From JANNVK01 sp031414415 (lineage in GTDB: Bacteria; Acidobacteriota; Blastocatellia; Pyrinomonadales; Pyrinomonadaceae): DNA of 64,000 bases. The position numbers were made by a program, and so were the translations under genes. Positions 15,142-23,538 of the stretch are shown here, one piece after another. Location of the stretch: contig JANNVK010000233.1 of NCBI GenBank assembly GCA_031414415.1, forward strand, positions 1 through 64,000, in the 5' to 3' direction. The notes beneath the pieces were generated by a model that was given only the letters and a program-made list of their open reading frames with translations, searched no databases and was not told the origin of the DNA. Numbering within the stretch: the stretch's first letter is position 1; each line of letters starts with the position of its first letter.

Positions 15142-16638
15142 ATGTTTGAATCACTATCGGATAAATTAAAGCAAACGCTAAAAAATCTGCGTGGTGAAGG
15201 CAAACTAACGCCGGAACACGTTGACGTTGCGTTGCGAGAAATCCGCATGGCTTTGCTCGAAGCAGACGTTAACTATAAGGTTGCAAAAGACTTTGTAGAA
15301 TCAGTCCGTGTTAAAGCAGAAGGTCAAAGTGTTTGGCAAGATCTCAAACCGCACGAACAAGTTGTAAAAATTGTTTACGATGAATTGGTCGAATTATTCG
15401 GCGGAACTTCATCGAGATTGGTTTTTACGCAAAAATCGCCAAATGTGGTGATGATTGTAGGTTTGCAAGGTTCGGGGAAAACAACCTCGACCGGAAAGAT
15501 TTCTCGTTGGTTGAAAGATAACCAGGAAAGAAATCCGCTGCTTGTTTCTGTTGACGTTTATCGTCCGGCGGCTCGCGAACAGTTAAAAGTTGTCGCAAAC
15601 GCTGTCGGTGTAAGTATTTACGAAGGAAAGGATTCGAATGATCCGCTCACTCTGGTGAGAAATGCCTTCAAATACGCACAAGAAACTGGCTTTGATACAT
15701 TGATGATTGACACCGCAGGTCGCCTTCATATAGACGACGATTTGATGGTCGAACTCGAGCAAATCAAAGCGGAAACAAAACCGGTTGAAGTTTTATTCGT
15801 TGCTGATGCAATGACAGGGCAAGATGCCGTTAGAAGTGCTGAAGAGTTTCATAAAAGAGTTGGGATTACTGGTGTAATTTTAACGAAAATGGACGGCGAT
15901 GCACGCGGTGGAGCAGCTCTTTCAATTAAACAGGTAATTGGTCAGCCTGTAAAATTTGTCGGTGTTGGTGAAAAATACGACGCGATTGAGCCTTTTTATC
16001 CAGATAGAATTGCACAGAGAATCCTCGGAATGGGCGATGTTTTGTCGCTTATTGAAGAAGTTCAAGGCAAAATTGACCAAGGCGAAGCCGAAAAGCAACT
16101 GCAGAAAATGCAGAGCAACACGTTTACGCTTGAAGATTTTCGCAGCCAGCTTGGGCAGATGAAAAAGCTCGGTTCAATGTCGAAGTTGATGAAAATGTTG
16201 CCGGAGCAAATGACCGGCGGTTTGTCGATTAGCGATGAGCAATCAGTAGAAGTTGAAAAACAAATGAAACGCACCGAAGCGGTTATTGATTCAATGACCA
16301 AAACGGAGCGAAATAATCATAAAATTATTGACGCGAGCCGCAAAACGCGAATTGCGAGAGGTTCGGGTTCAACAATCGCAGACGTAAATCAACTTCTTCG
16401 TCAGTATGAACAGATGAAGAAAATGATGTCGCAAATGAATCGCGGCGGAATGTTTAGCAAATTAGCTGGAAAAGCTATGGGCGGTTTAGGTGGCGGATTA
16501 GGCGGACTTTTGGGTGGTGGAATGCCATCGCTTGGTGGAATGTTTGGCGGTGAAGAAAGTGATGCCGGAAATGGTGGCGGTTCTGATTCATTGGCAAAAA
16601 GATTGAAAAAGAAGAAGAGCAAGAAAAAACGAAGATAA
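15142..16638 (+). CDS. ffh: Signal recognition particle protein Ffh (SRP54)
   Basis: 498-residue SRP GTPase that binds 4.5S RNA and signal sequences of membrane proteins. The N domain (1-~90) is followed by the G domain with P-loop GLQGSGKTT, DTAGRLHID and TKMDGDARGG, then the methionine-rich M domain (~300-440). The C-terminus is unusually long: a Gly-rich stretch (GGLGGGLGGLLGGGMPSLGGM) and a lysine cluster KKKKSKKKRR. It heads a conserved set of genes for 30S and 50S maturation. Confidence 0.98.
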   Translation: MFESLSDKLKQTLKNLRGEGKLTPEHVDVALREIRMALLEADVNYKVAKDFVESVRVKAEGQSVWQDLKPHEQVVKIVYDELVELFGGTSSRLVFTQKSPNVVMIVGLQGSGKTTSTGKISRWLKDNQERNPLLVSVDVYRPAAREQLKVVANAVGVSIYEGKDSNDPLTLVRNAFKYAQETGFDTLMIDTAGRLHIDDDLMVELEQIKAETKPVEVLFVADAMTGQDAVRSAEEFHKRVGITGVILTKMDGDARGGAALSIKQVIGQPVKFVGVGEKYDAIEPFYPDRIAQRILGMGDVLSLIEEVQGKIDQGEAEKQLQKMQSNTFTLEDFRSQLGQMKKLGSMSKLMKMLPEQMTGGLSISDEQSVEVEKQMKRTEAVIDSMTKTERNNHKIIDASRKTRIARGSGSTIADVNQLLRQYEQMKKMMSQMNRGGMFSKLAGKAMGGLGGGLGGLLGGGMPSLGGMFGGEESDAGNGGGSDSLAKRLKKKKSKKKRR

Positions 16639-16675
16639 TGGTTAATTAAAAATTCACCGTTGACAATTAAAATTT

Positions 16676-16936
16676 ATGTTAGCAATTAGTTTAATGAGAA
16701 TGGGAGCGAAGAAAAAACCTTTCTATCGCATCGTTGTTAAAGAAAAACGTTCGAAACGCGACGGGAAATATCTCGAAAACGTCGGAACATACAACCCAAT
16801 GGGCGAAGCAATGAAAGTTGATTTGAAGCATGATCGCATTCAATATTGGATGTCGGTTGGAGCACAACCAACTGAAACTGTTGCAAGTTTGATTAAGCAC
16901 AATCCAAAGATTGAAGAAGTTGCAGTTGCAGCTTAG
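16676..16936 (+). CDS. rpsP: Ribosomal protein S16
   Basis: 86 residues with the family signature RMGAKKKPFYRIVV and VGTYNP. It lies second in the ffh operon, as in many bacteria. A 37-bp gap with a degenerate AATTAAA-type repeat separates it from ffh. The following gap contains an inverted repeat (AGTTTCGGAA near 16935 and TTCCGAAACT near 16991) before khpA. Confidence 0.97.
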   Translation: MLAISLMRMGAKKKPFYRIVVKEKRSKRDGKYLENVGTYNPMGEAMKVDLKHDRIQYWMSVGAQPTETVASLIKHNPKIEEVAVAA

Positions 16937-17012
16937 TTTCGGAATGTGAAAGATTTTTGGTGGGATTTTCCTTTCAAAACTTTCTAAACTTCCGAAACTT
17001 CCATAACTGAAA

Positions 17013-17243
17013 ATGAAAATTGCCGTTGAAAATATCGTCAAAGCAATCGCACGCGATCCGGAAGCTGTTGAAGTCGTTGAAGAAATCAGCGACCGCTCAA
17101 CCGTCTTACGTGTCAAAGTTGCGGAAAGCGATATGGGCAAACTCATCGGACGAGAAGGCAGAACGATCAAAGCACTGCGTTCGTTGTTATTTGCTGCGAG
17201 CCAAAAACAAGGCAAACGCTTCATTTTAGATGTAATGGAATAG
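17013..17243 (+). CDS. khpA: KH-domain RNA-binding protein KhpA (YlqC)
   Basis: 76 residues comprising a single KH domain with the GxxG loop in GKLIGREGRTIKALR. KhpA binds RNA, typically with KhpB, and affects cell division and elongation in Gram-positive bacteria. Its position between rpsP and rimM is conserved across phyla. Confidence 0.95.
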   Translation: MKIAVENIVKAIARDPEAVEVVEEISDRSTVLRVKVAESDMGKLIGREGRTIKALRSLLFAASQKQGKRFILDVME

Positions 17244-17244
17244 C

Positions 17245-17356
17245 GGTTTTTGCGTTCGTAGAGTTTTTAGCGTTAAAGCGTTTATAGCGTTAAATATTTT
17301 CATATAGCGTTTTGACACGCAATGAACGCTAAAAACGCAATGAACGCTAAAACGCC
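17245..17356 (+). repeat. Inverted GCGTT/AACGC repeat arrays (9-bp units)
   Basis: The left arm 17245-17310 has repeated GCGTT elements (AGCGTTAAA, GCGTTTATA). The right arm 17318-17356 has AACGCTAAA, AACGCAATG, AACGCTAAA. The arms are complementary. The right arm encodes the first residues of RimM. Same unit family as 23359-23537. Confidence 0.85.
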
Positions 17357-17867
17357 AAACGCTCCAGTTGTAATTGCAAAAATTGCTCGGTCACGCGGAC
17401 TTCGTGGCGAACTCGTTGCAGATTTGCTAACTGATTTTCCTGAGCGTTTTGATTCAATCGACAAGGTTATTGCGAGAAATGCGAAAGGCGAAACGAAAAG
17501 TCTTGAACTTGAAAAATTCTGGTTTCAAAAAAACCGTGTAATTCTCAAATTCAAAGGTTTCGACTCGATTGAACAATCTGATGTTTTGCGAGACTACGAG
17601 ATTTGCGTTCCAGACAACGAAGCAGTTGAGCTTAGTGATGATGAATATTTCGATTGGGAATTGGAAAATTGCTCAGTAGAAACAATTTCAGGTGAGAAAT
17701 TAGGAATCGTCAAAGAAGTAATGCGAACCGGCGGAACAGAGAATTTACTCGTGCAAGGCGAACTGAAAGATTACTTAATTCCATTTGCACTAACTATTTG
17801 CGTTGAAGTAGATATTGAAAATAAACGGATTTTAGTTGATCCGCCAGATGGATTGTTAGAGTTTTAG
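17322..17867 (+). CDS. rimM: Ribosome maturation factor RimM
   Basis: 181 residues. The RimM N-terminal beta-barrel starts at VVIAKIARSRGLRGELVADLLTDFPERF and the PRC-barrel follows from DDEYFDWELENCSVET. It binds S19 and helps assemble the 30S head. The first ~14 residues (MNAKNAMNAKTPNA) come from a 9-bp repeat array, and ATG 17322 or 17340 could both serve. The natural family start would be near VVIAKI. trmD follows after an inverted pair of heptamers. Confidence 0.95.
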   Translation: MNAKNAMNAKTPNAPVVIAKIARSRGLRGELVADLLTDFPERFDSIDKVIARNAKGETKSLELEKFWFQKNRVILKFKGFDSIEQSDVLRDYEICVPDNEAVELSDDEYFDWELENCSVETISGEKLGIVKEVMRTGGTENLLVQGELKDYLIPFALTICVEVDIENKRILVDPPDGLLEF

Positions 17868-17874
17868 ATAAAAC

Positions 17875-17932
17875 GGTCTTTGGTTTTAGGTAATTGGTCT
17901 TTGCAAAACCCAAAGCCCAAAACCCAAAGCCC
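17875..17932 (+). repeat. Inverted pair of heptamer arrays (4 + 4 units)
   Basis: GGTCTTT, GGTTTTA, GGTAATT, GGTCTTT (17875-17902) then, after 2 bp, AAAACCC, AAAGCCC, AAAACCC, AAAGCCC (17905-17932), forming a near-continuous hairpin that ends 2 bp before the trmD ATG. It could hide the ribosome-binding region. Confidence 0.9.
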
Positions 17933-17934
17933 AA

Positions 17935-18648
17935 ATGCAGATTGATATTCTGACAATTTTTCCGCAGTTTTTTGAAGAGGTCTTTGACTTTGGAATAATA
18001 CGCCGTGCGAAACTCGCTGGAATCGTGGAGATAAATATTCACGACATCCGTGAATTTACGTCCGACAAACACCGTATGACCGATGATCGTCCTTTTGGCG
18101 GTGGCGATGGAATGGTTTTCAAGCCCGAACCGATTTTCAACGCGATTGAGAAAATCCTCGAAACAAGTGAACGTGAGAATTACCCAAAAGGCACAAAAGT
18201 TGTGCTTTTAACGCCGCAAGGTCGAGTTTTCAAGCAAGCAGTTGCGAGAGAGTTTGCTGAAGAAACATCACATATTGTAATGATTTGCGGACGCTATGAA
18301 GGAATTGATGAGAGAGTTACGGAAAAACTTGTAACTGATGAAATTTCGATTGGCGATTATGTTTTGTCTGGTGGTGAGCCAGCAGCAATTATTCTAAGTG
18401 ATGCAATAATTAGGCTTTTGCCTGAAGCATTAGGAAGTGAAACTTCTGCGGTGAATGATTCTTTCACTGAAAATTTGTTAGACTTTCCGCAATATACACA
18501 ACCACGCGAGTTTCGCGGAATGAATGTTCCAGAGGTTTTACTGAATGGAAATCATGCGGAGATTGAAAAATGGCGACGCGAGAAAGCGTTGGAAAAAACG
18601 AAAAAGATTAGACCGGATTTATTGACAAGGAGAGATTTAGAAAAGTAA
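17935..18648 (+). CDS. trmD: tRNA (guanine37-N1)-methyltransferase TrmD
   Basis: 237 residues, SPOUT-class methyltransferase using S-adenosylmethionine to make m1G37, which prevents +1 frameshifting. Motifs: ILTIFPQFFEEVFDFGI at the N-terminus, DDRPFGGGDGMV, GRYEGIDERV and the knot segment ISIGDYVLSGGEPAA. Full length. There is no Shine-Dalgarno; a heptamer hairpin lies directly upstream of the ATG. Confidence 0.98.
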   Translation: MQIDILTIFPQFFEEVFDFGIIRRAKLAGIVEINIHDIREFTSDKHRMTDDRPFGGGDGMVFKPEPIFNAIEKILETSERENYPKGTKVVLLTPQGRVFKQAVAREFAEETSHIVMICGRYEGIDERVTEKLVTDEISIGDYVLSGGEPAAIILSDAIIRLLPEALGSETSAVNDSFTENLLDFPQYTQPREFRGMNVPEVLLNGNHAEIEKWRREKALEKTKKIRPDLLTRRDLEK

Positions 18649-18678
18649 AAAGTGGAAAGTAAAAAGGCAAAAGTGAAG
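18644..18678 (+). repeat. Heptamer array, 5 units of AGTAAAA type
   Basis: AGTAAAA, AGTGGAA, AGTAAAA, AGGCAAA, AGTGAAG. It begins within the last trmD codon and stop. The same unit forms both arms of the hairpin at 36455-36601. No inverse arm was seen here. Confidence 0.85.
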
Positions 18679-18737
18679 ATAATGCTACACATTTGCAGCC
18701 TACGAATTCCAGAATGCTTTTAAGAATCGCTAAAAAG

Positions 18738-19100
18738 ATGAACAAGCTAGATAGTATTGAAAACACACAACTTAGAGACAATATCCCTGTATTTCAAACA
18801 GGCGATTCACTTCGCGTTCACGTTAGAATTAAGGAAGGAAACAAAGAACGTTTACAGATTTTTGAAGGCGTTTGTATCGCACGAAAACATGGCGGACCGC
18901 GTGAAACAATCACAGTTCGTAAGATTAGTGCTGGTGCAATTGGCGTAGAAAGAATTTTCCCGCTTCATGCAACAATTATCGACCACATTGACGTTACTCG
19001 CAGAGGTAAAGTTCGTCGTGCTAAGTTATATTATTTGCGTAACTTACGTGGCAAAGCAGCCCGAATTAAAGAACGCGATACACGAGTAAAAAAAGCTTGA
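18738..19100 (+). CDS. rplS: Ribosomal protein L19
   Basis: 120 residues, from ATG 18738 (MNKLDSIENTQLRDNIPVF). An in-frame ATG at 18693 would add 15 residues not found in the family. Signature: FQTGDSLRVHVRIKEGNKERLQIFEGV and TVRKISAGAIGVERIFPLH. L19 lies at the 30S-50S interface. Confidence 0.96.
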   Translation: MNKLDSIENTQLRDNIPVFQTGDSLRVHVRIKEGNKERLQIFEGVCIARKHGGPRETITVRKISAGAIGVERIFPLHATIIDHIDVTRRGKVRRAKLYYLRNLRGKAARIKERDTRVKKA

Positions 19101-19203
19101 ATACTGAATTATGAAGGATGAAAGATGAAAAAAGTGTCGGAGTTTGAATTTCAGCGATTGAAAATGAAATCCGAACCTTCAAACTTCATCCTTCATCCTT
19201 CAA
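19098..19203 (+). repeat. Inverted pair of heptamer arrays (5 + 4 units)
   Basis: TGAATAC, TGAATTA, TGAAGGA, TGAAAGA, TGAAAAA (19098-19132) and inverse CCTTCAA, ACTTCAT, CCTTCAT, CCTTCAA (19176-19203), with a 43-bp loop. The whole element lies at the stop of rplS and in the first codons of rnhB. Confidence 0.9.
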
Positions 19204-19793
19204 TCTTTTTTGAAACGCAAGCAATCGCCAGTGGCTACAAGTTTATCGCAGGTGTCGATGAAGTTGGTCGCGGTTGTCTTGCAGGTTCAGTTGTGGCGTG
19301 TGCAGCAATTTTGAATTTATCAATACCTTTACCAAAAGGTTTGAATGATTCAAAGAAGTTATCAGCAAAGCGTCGTGAAATAATTGCGGAAGAGCTGATC
19401 CAAAATGGAGTAAATTACGCCATTGGTGAAGTTTACGCAAAAGAAATCGACGAAATAAATATTCTTCAAGCAACAAAAAAAGCAATGCGGCTGGCGATTG
19501 AAAAACTCAATCCGTCAGCCGATTTTCTTTTGATCGACGCACTTGAACTAAAAGACGTAAATCTGCCGCAAACTGGAATAATTCGTGGTGATTCGATTTC
19601 TGCCTCAATCGCAGCTGCCTCAATTCTCGCTAAAAACTTCCGTGACAATCAAATGCGAGAATATTCAAAAATATTTCCCGAATATGGATTCGAAAAACAC
19701 GTCGGCTACGGGACAAAGTTCCATTATGAAGCCTTACAAAAATATGGTGCGACAGAAATTCACCGAAAGACTTTTCGCGGAGTAATTCAATAG
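19125..19793 (+). CDS. rnhB: Ribonuclease HII
   Basis: 222 residues. The catalytic core begins with GVDEVGRGCLAGSVVACA (acidic residues D and E of DEVGRG) and includes NDSKKLSAKRRE, IIRGDSISASIAAASILAK and KHVGYGTKFHYEAL. It removes ribonucleotides from RNA-DNA hybrids. The first ~25 residues (SEFEFQRLK ... NFILHPSIF) are encoded by the heptamer hairpin at 19098-19203 and are not part of the family fold. Either they are a tolerated extension or translation starts later. Confidence 0.95.
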   Translation: MKKVSEFEFQRLKMKSEPSNFILHPSIFFETQAIASGYKFIAGVDEVGRGCLAGSVVACAAILNLSIPLPKGLNDSKKLSAKRREIIAEELIQNGVNYAIGEVYAKEIDEINILQATKKAMRLAIEKLNPSADFLLIDALELKDVNLPQTGIIRGDSISASIAAASILAKNFRDNQMREYSKIFPEYGFEKHVGYGTKFHYEALQKYGATEIHRKTFRGVIQ

Positions 19794-20167
19794 TATTAAG
19801 CAAAAACCTAAGCAAGAATATCCGCAATTATCGTTTTCTTTTAAATTTGATAAATATTTGAGAAAAAATATAAGACTTTAAACTTTAAATAGAATATAAA
19901 CATTACAAACTTAAATGCGAAATATCAAAATCTTTATGATATTGATATTAGTTTCGTTTTAAAAAGTAATGAATTGTAAATGTTAAAAAGCACTGCAATT
20001 CTCTAATACATAACTTGAAACTTGAGGATTTATGGACAAAATTGTCCATGCATAAATAAAACGACTCTTTGTTGAAATCGTTAAAACTTTAATTTCCCCC
20101 GAAAAGTTTCAAATGACAAGATACCTTTAGCTAAAAAAGCGAGAGCGTGTCGAGAAAAGGAGACAAT
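19794..20167 (+). other. AT-rich intergenic region
   Basis: About 370 bp between rnhB and the beta-helix gene, AT-rich with no open frame or 7-bp array. A direct/inverted TGGACAAAATTGTCCATG palindrome at ~20033-20050 is the only clear structure and may be a regulator site for the surface protein. Confidence 0.5.
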
Positions 20168-21079
20168 ATGTTTAAATCTAAATTTGCGTTACAAATATTC
20201 GTTCTTGTTTTGGTAACAATCGGATTTCAAGTGTCAATTAATGCACAAGCAACCCGAACTTGGGTTTCTGGTGTTGGTGACGATGTAAATCCTTGCAGCC
20301 GAACCGCACCTTGTAAGACTTTTGCTGGTGCAATTTCTAAAACAGCAACAAATGGTGAAATTAACTGCCTTGATTCAGGCGGCTTTGGTGGAGTTACAAT
20401 AACTAAATCAATTTCGATAGATTGTTCAAACGAAATTGGCGGAATTCTTGCATCTGGAATCACTGGTGTTACGATAAACATAACAGCCGCCGCAGATACA
20501 AAAAAATCAGTTCGTCTTCGCGGTTTGCAGATAAACGGAGTAAATACTGGAATTAGCGGCGTGCGAGTTGTTTCTGCTGTTTCATTAGCGGTTGAAGATA
20601 CTGTGATTGATGGCTTTACCTTACATGGAATTTCGGTGGAAACGTCGGCAAATGCACTAAAACTTTCAGTTGACAATTCAACTTTTAGAAACAATGGTCA
20701 ACATGGAATGAATGGATTTTTAATCGGTTCTGCAACTGCTTCAATTTCAGTAAGTGACTCAGACATTAGCAAAAACGCTGGAAACGCCTTTAATTTTGGA
20801 GTTGTGACAAAGGTTGCAGTACAAGATACGAATATTAGCGGAAACGGAAACGGTGTTGTGATTACCGGAACAGATATGACCCTTTCACGTTGCGTATTTA
20901 TAGGAAATGGAACAGCGGTTCAATCAAACAGCGGAACTGTAAGATTATTTGGTAATACAATTGTTGGAAATGTAACCGGTCTTTTGGGAAACGGTGGATC
21001 AATACTTTCTTATGGAAATAATGCGATTGACGGAAATACAACAAACGGAGCTTCAACAGGAACAATATTACAAAATTAA
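20168..21079 (+). CDS. Secreted right-handed beta-helix protein
   Basis: 303 residues from ATG 20168, chosen for the AAAGGAGA ribosome site 4 bp upstream and the signal peptide that follows (KSKFALQIFVLVLVTIGFQV ... NAQA). The mature protein opens with RTWVSGVGDDVNPC and CKTFAGAI, an N-terminal block shared by a large family of parallel beta-helix proteins, and continues as repeated N-x-I-x-x-N coils (SGNGNGVVI; VGNVTGLLGNGG). Likely a surface or secreted adhesin or carbohydrate binder. It stands alone after a long regulatory gap. Confidence 0.85.
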   Translation: MFKSKFALQIFVLVLVTIGFQVSINAQATRTWVSGVGDDVNPCSRTAPCKTFAGAISKTATNGEINCLDSGGFGGVTITKSISIDCSNEIGGILASGITGVTINITAAADTKKSVRLRGLQINGVNTGISGVRVVSAVSLAVEDTVIDGFTLHGISVETSANALKLSVDNSTFRNNGQHGMNGFLIGSATASISVSDSDISKNAGNAFNFGVVTKVAVQDTNISGNGNGVVITGTDMTLSRCVFIGNGTAVQSNSGTVRLFGNTIVGNVTGLLGNGGSILSYGNNAIDGNTTNGASTGTILQN

Positions 21080-21159
21080 TTTTTGAGAGGCAGACAAACT
21101 TGCAATATAATTTCGGCAAAATGTCTGTCTCATTTTTCAATATTAATTGGATTAGGTTT

Positions 21160-22002
21160 TTATTGAGATAAAAATTTCTCCAAAGCACTTTCCCAATTCG
21201 GCAAATTTGCTAGTCCAAACTTCTCACTAAATAAACATTTCATTTTCGAACTTTTAGGTCGCGGTGCGGGACGTTTTAAACTGTCAGCTGACAATTTTTC
21301 GAGTAGAGATTTGTCGTAACCTTTTATTTCGCAAACTTTTTCGGCAAAACCGGCGTAACTTGTGCCATCGCCGGAATTTGCGACGTGAAAGACATTTGGT
21401 AAATCTAAAACTAATAATTCACGCATTCTAACAGCCAAATCGTTGGCGAAAGTTGGTGTTCCGTATGAATCGTGAATTGCTTTTATTGATTTTCCTTCCG
21501 CAAGAAGTTTGTGCATTACACTTAAAAAATTTGTCCCATTTTCGCCATAAATCCAACCACTTCTAACAATTATTGAGCGAGCGTAAGCATTTCTCGCACG
21601 TTGTTCGCCTTCGAGTTTTGACTTGCCGTAAACGCTGATTGGATTTGGTGTATCTCGTTGAGTATAAAAGCCTTCGTTTGTTCCGTCAAAAACAAAATCA
21701 GTCGAAATCGTGAGAAATCCAGCGTCAATTTGCTTACTCGCCAATGCTAGATTTTCAACGCCGACCGAGTTGGCATTATAAGATTCCTTCGCACGGTTTT
21801 CTGCACCATCGACATCGGTAAAAGCCGCACAATTAATAACAACATCCGGCTTTTCGAGGTTGAATATTCCACTAACTTGTTTAAAATCAGCAATATCAAG
21901 TTCTTGTCGACTTAAAGCTAAAACCTCATCGCCCAAAATATGACAATGTTTTGCTGTCGCTTGGGCGACCATTCCGTTTGCACCTGTGATTAAAACTTTC
22001 AT
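21160..22002 (-). CDS. rfbD: dTDP-4-dehydrorhamnose reductase
   Basis: 280-residue extended SDR. NADPH motif ITGANGMVAQATA, VVINCAAFTDVDGAE, catalytic YGKSKLEGE (YxxxK) and a C-terminal RPAPRPKSSKM with LPNWESAL, diagnostic for RfbD/RmlD. It makes dTDP-L-rhamnose for O-antigen or other polysaccharides. The other rml genes are not in the window. Confidence 0.93.
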   Translation of the reverse strand: MKVLITGANGMVAQATAKHCHILGDEVLALSRQELDIADFKQVSGIFNLEKPDVVINCAAFTDVDGAENRAKESYNANSVGVENLALASKQIDAGFLTISTDFVFDGTNEGFYTQRDTPNPISVYGKSKLEGEQRARNAYARSIIVRSGWIYGENGTNFLSVMHKLLAEGKSIKAIHDSYGTPTFANDLAVRMRELLVLDLPNVFHVANSGDGTSYAGFAEKVCEIKGYDKSLLEKLSADSLKRPAPRPKSSKMKCLFSEKFGLANLPNWESALEKFLSQ

Positions 22003-22047
22003 TCGTGTAAAATATTATCAGAAAATGGATAAACTGGTGTAATACGA

Positions 22048-23206
22048 ATGCTTTACCGCGAACGCTTAAACAAACAATTAGCTGACAAAAAGTCTGACTT
22101 TCAAGATTTCGAACGCCAACAACGTAACGAATTGGCGATTTATCACGAAAAGTTGCAACGACTTGAGAAAATTTCCGTAGCTGAAATTGTTTTGAAAATA
22201 GGTGGAAATATTGAAAGTGGTTCTGCACCAACATTCGAGTTAGATGAACACGAAACTTTAGGAATCAGATTTGGCAAAACATGGAATAATCACGAAGAAT
22301 CGAGAACTTGGGCGTTTGAAATCTTAAAAAATCGAACGACGTTTGCCGTTGATGGCAGTCAAATTCCACCAACACGAGACATTTCTTTGACAGTTGCGGC
22401 GGTGCAAATCGGTTGGTTTGAAAATCCTCATTCTGAAAACGAACGCTACGAAAAAGATGTAGATTTTACAATCCTTTCGCCGCAAGATTTAATGCCAAAT
22501 CCGGCAGAATCGAGAGTTAGCGAACGCCGGATTCAGGAAGAAATTCGCAAAACTAAAGAATTTTTGGCAAAGAAAAAAGGTTGGCAAAATCGTCTTGAAA
22601 GAATGCCTTTGGCTTTTTACGACAACACTTTGCTCGTCCCTTTTCCACTTTCAAAAGAAGGAAAAAGCAAATATATTGAAGAGATTTTATCGCTTGTCGA
22701 GTTTTCAAGAGAATGCGAAGTTCCGCTTGTTGGGTATGTCGCGAGAAGTTTTTCGCGAGATTTGCTGACATTTCTTGATGTCTTCGATGGCGAAGAAATT
22801 GAAAATGGTTCAATTTTTGATGCAGATATTTTGTTTCCGAGTGTTCTAAAATTTTGGGGCGACCGAACCGCTTTTTTAATCTCAAAACGCAAAGGTTTGC
22901 ACGAATTTTTTGGTGAATCAGTCGGATTTGTTTATTTGCAAACTACGACAAACGCCTCGCCAGCGAGAATTGAAATTCCGACGTGGATTTATAAAAATGG
23001 TCTTTTAAATGAAGTTTTAGATGTAATTCGGGCGGAATGTGTCGTCGGGCTGGGTTATCCATACGCACTTGAAACAGCCGATGCAACTGCCGTAATCACT
23101 CGCAACGATCAAGAAAATTTCTATCGAATATTAGAAGAGTTTTCAAAAGAAAACGGAATAAATTACAAAATTTCGCGTAAAGCAGCGAGCAAAGGAAGGA
23201 GAAGGT

Positions 23207-23208
<2 letters not shown>
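22048..23208 (+). CDS. NurA-domain nuclease family protein
   Basis: 386 residues. AVDGSQIPP near residue 107 holds the metal-binding aspartate of the NurA domain, and the C-terminal PARIEIPTWI ... VVGLGYPYALETADATAVIT block is typical. NurA works with the HerA helicase in DNA end resection in archaea and some bacteria; no herA is adjacent here. The last residues (KAASKGRRR) run up to the heptamer array that starts at the stop codon. Confidence 0.8.
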
Positions 23209-23344
<136 letters not shown>

Positions 23345-23358
23345 GAAAACATATTTGA

Positions 23359-23537
23359 ACGCTAAAACACTATAAACGCTATAAACGCAATGAACGCTAT
23401 GAACGCCATAAACGCCATAAACGCTATAAACGCCATAAACGCCATAAACGCTATAAACGCTATAAACGCCATAAACGCCATAAACGCCATAAACGCTATA
23501 AACGCCACAAACGCCATAAACGCTATAAACGCCATAA
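23359..23537 (+). repeat. 9-bp tandem array, ~20 units of AACGCCATA/AACGCTATA
   Basis: Units AACGCTAAA, AACGCTATA, AACGCAATG, AACGCTATG and then many AACGCCATA/AACGCTATA copies, ending 1 bp before the P450 ATG. Since 9 is a multiple of 3, the minus strand is open and encodes repeats of MAFIAF, which is not a gene. Same unit family as 17245-17356. Together with the heptamer array it fills the whole 330-bp gap. Confidence 0.95.
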
Positions 23538-23538
23538 T

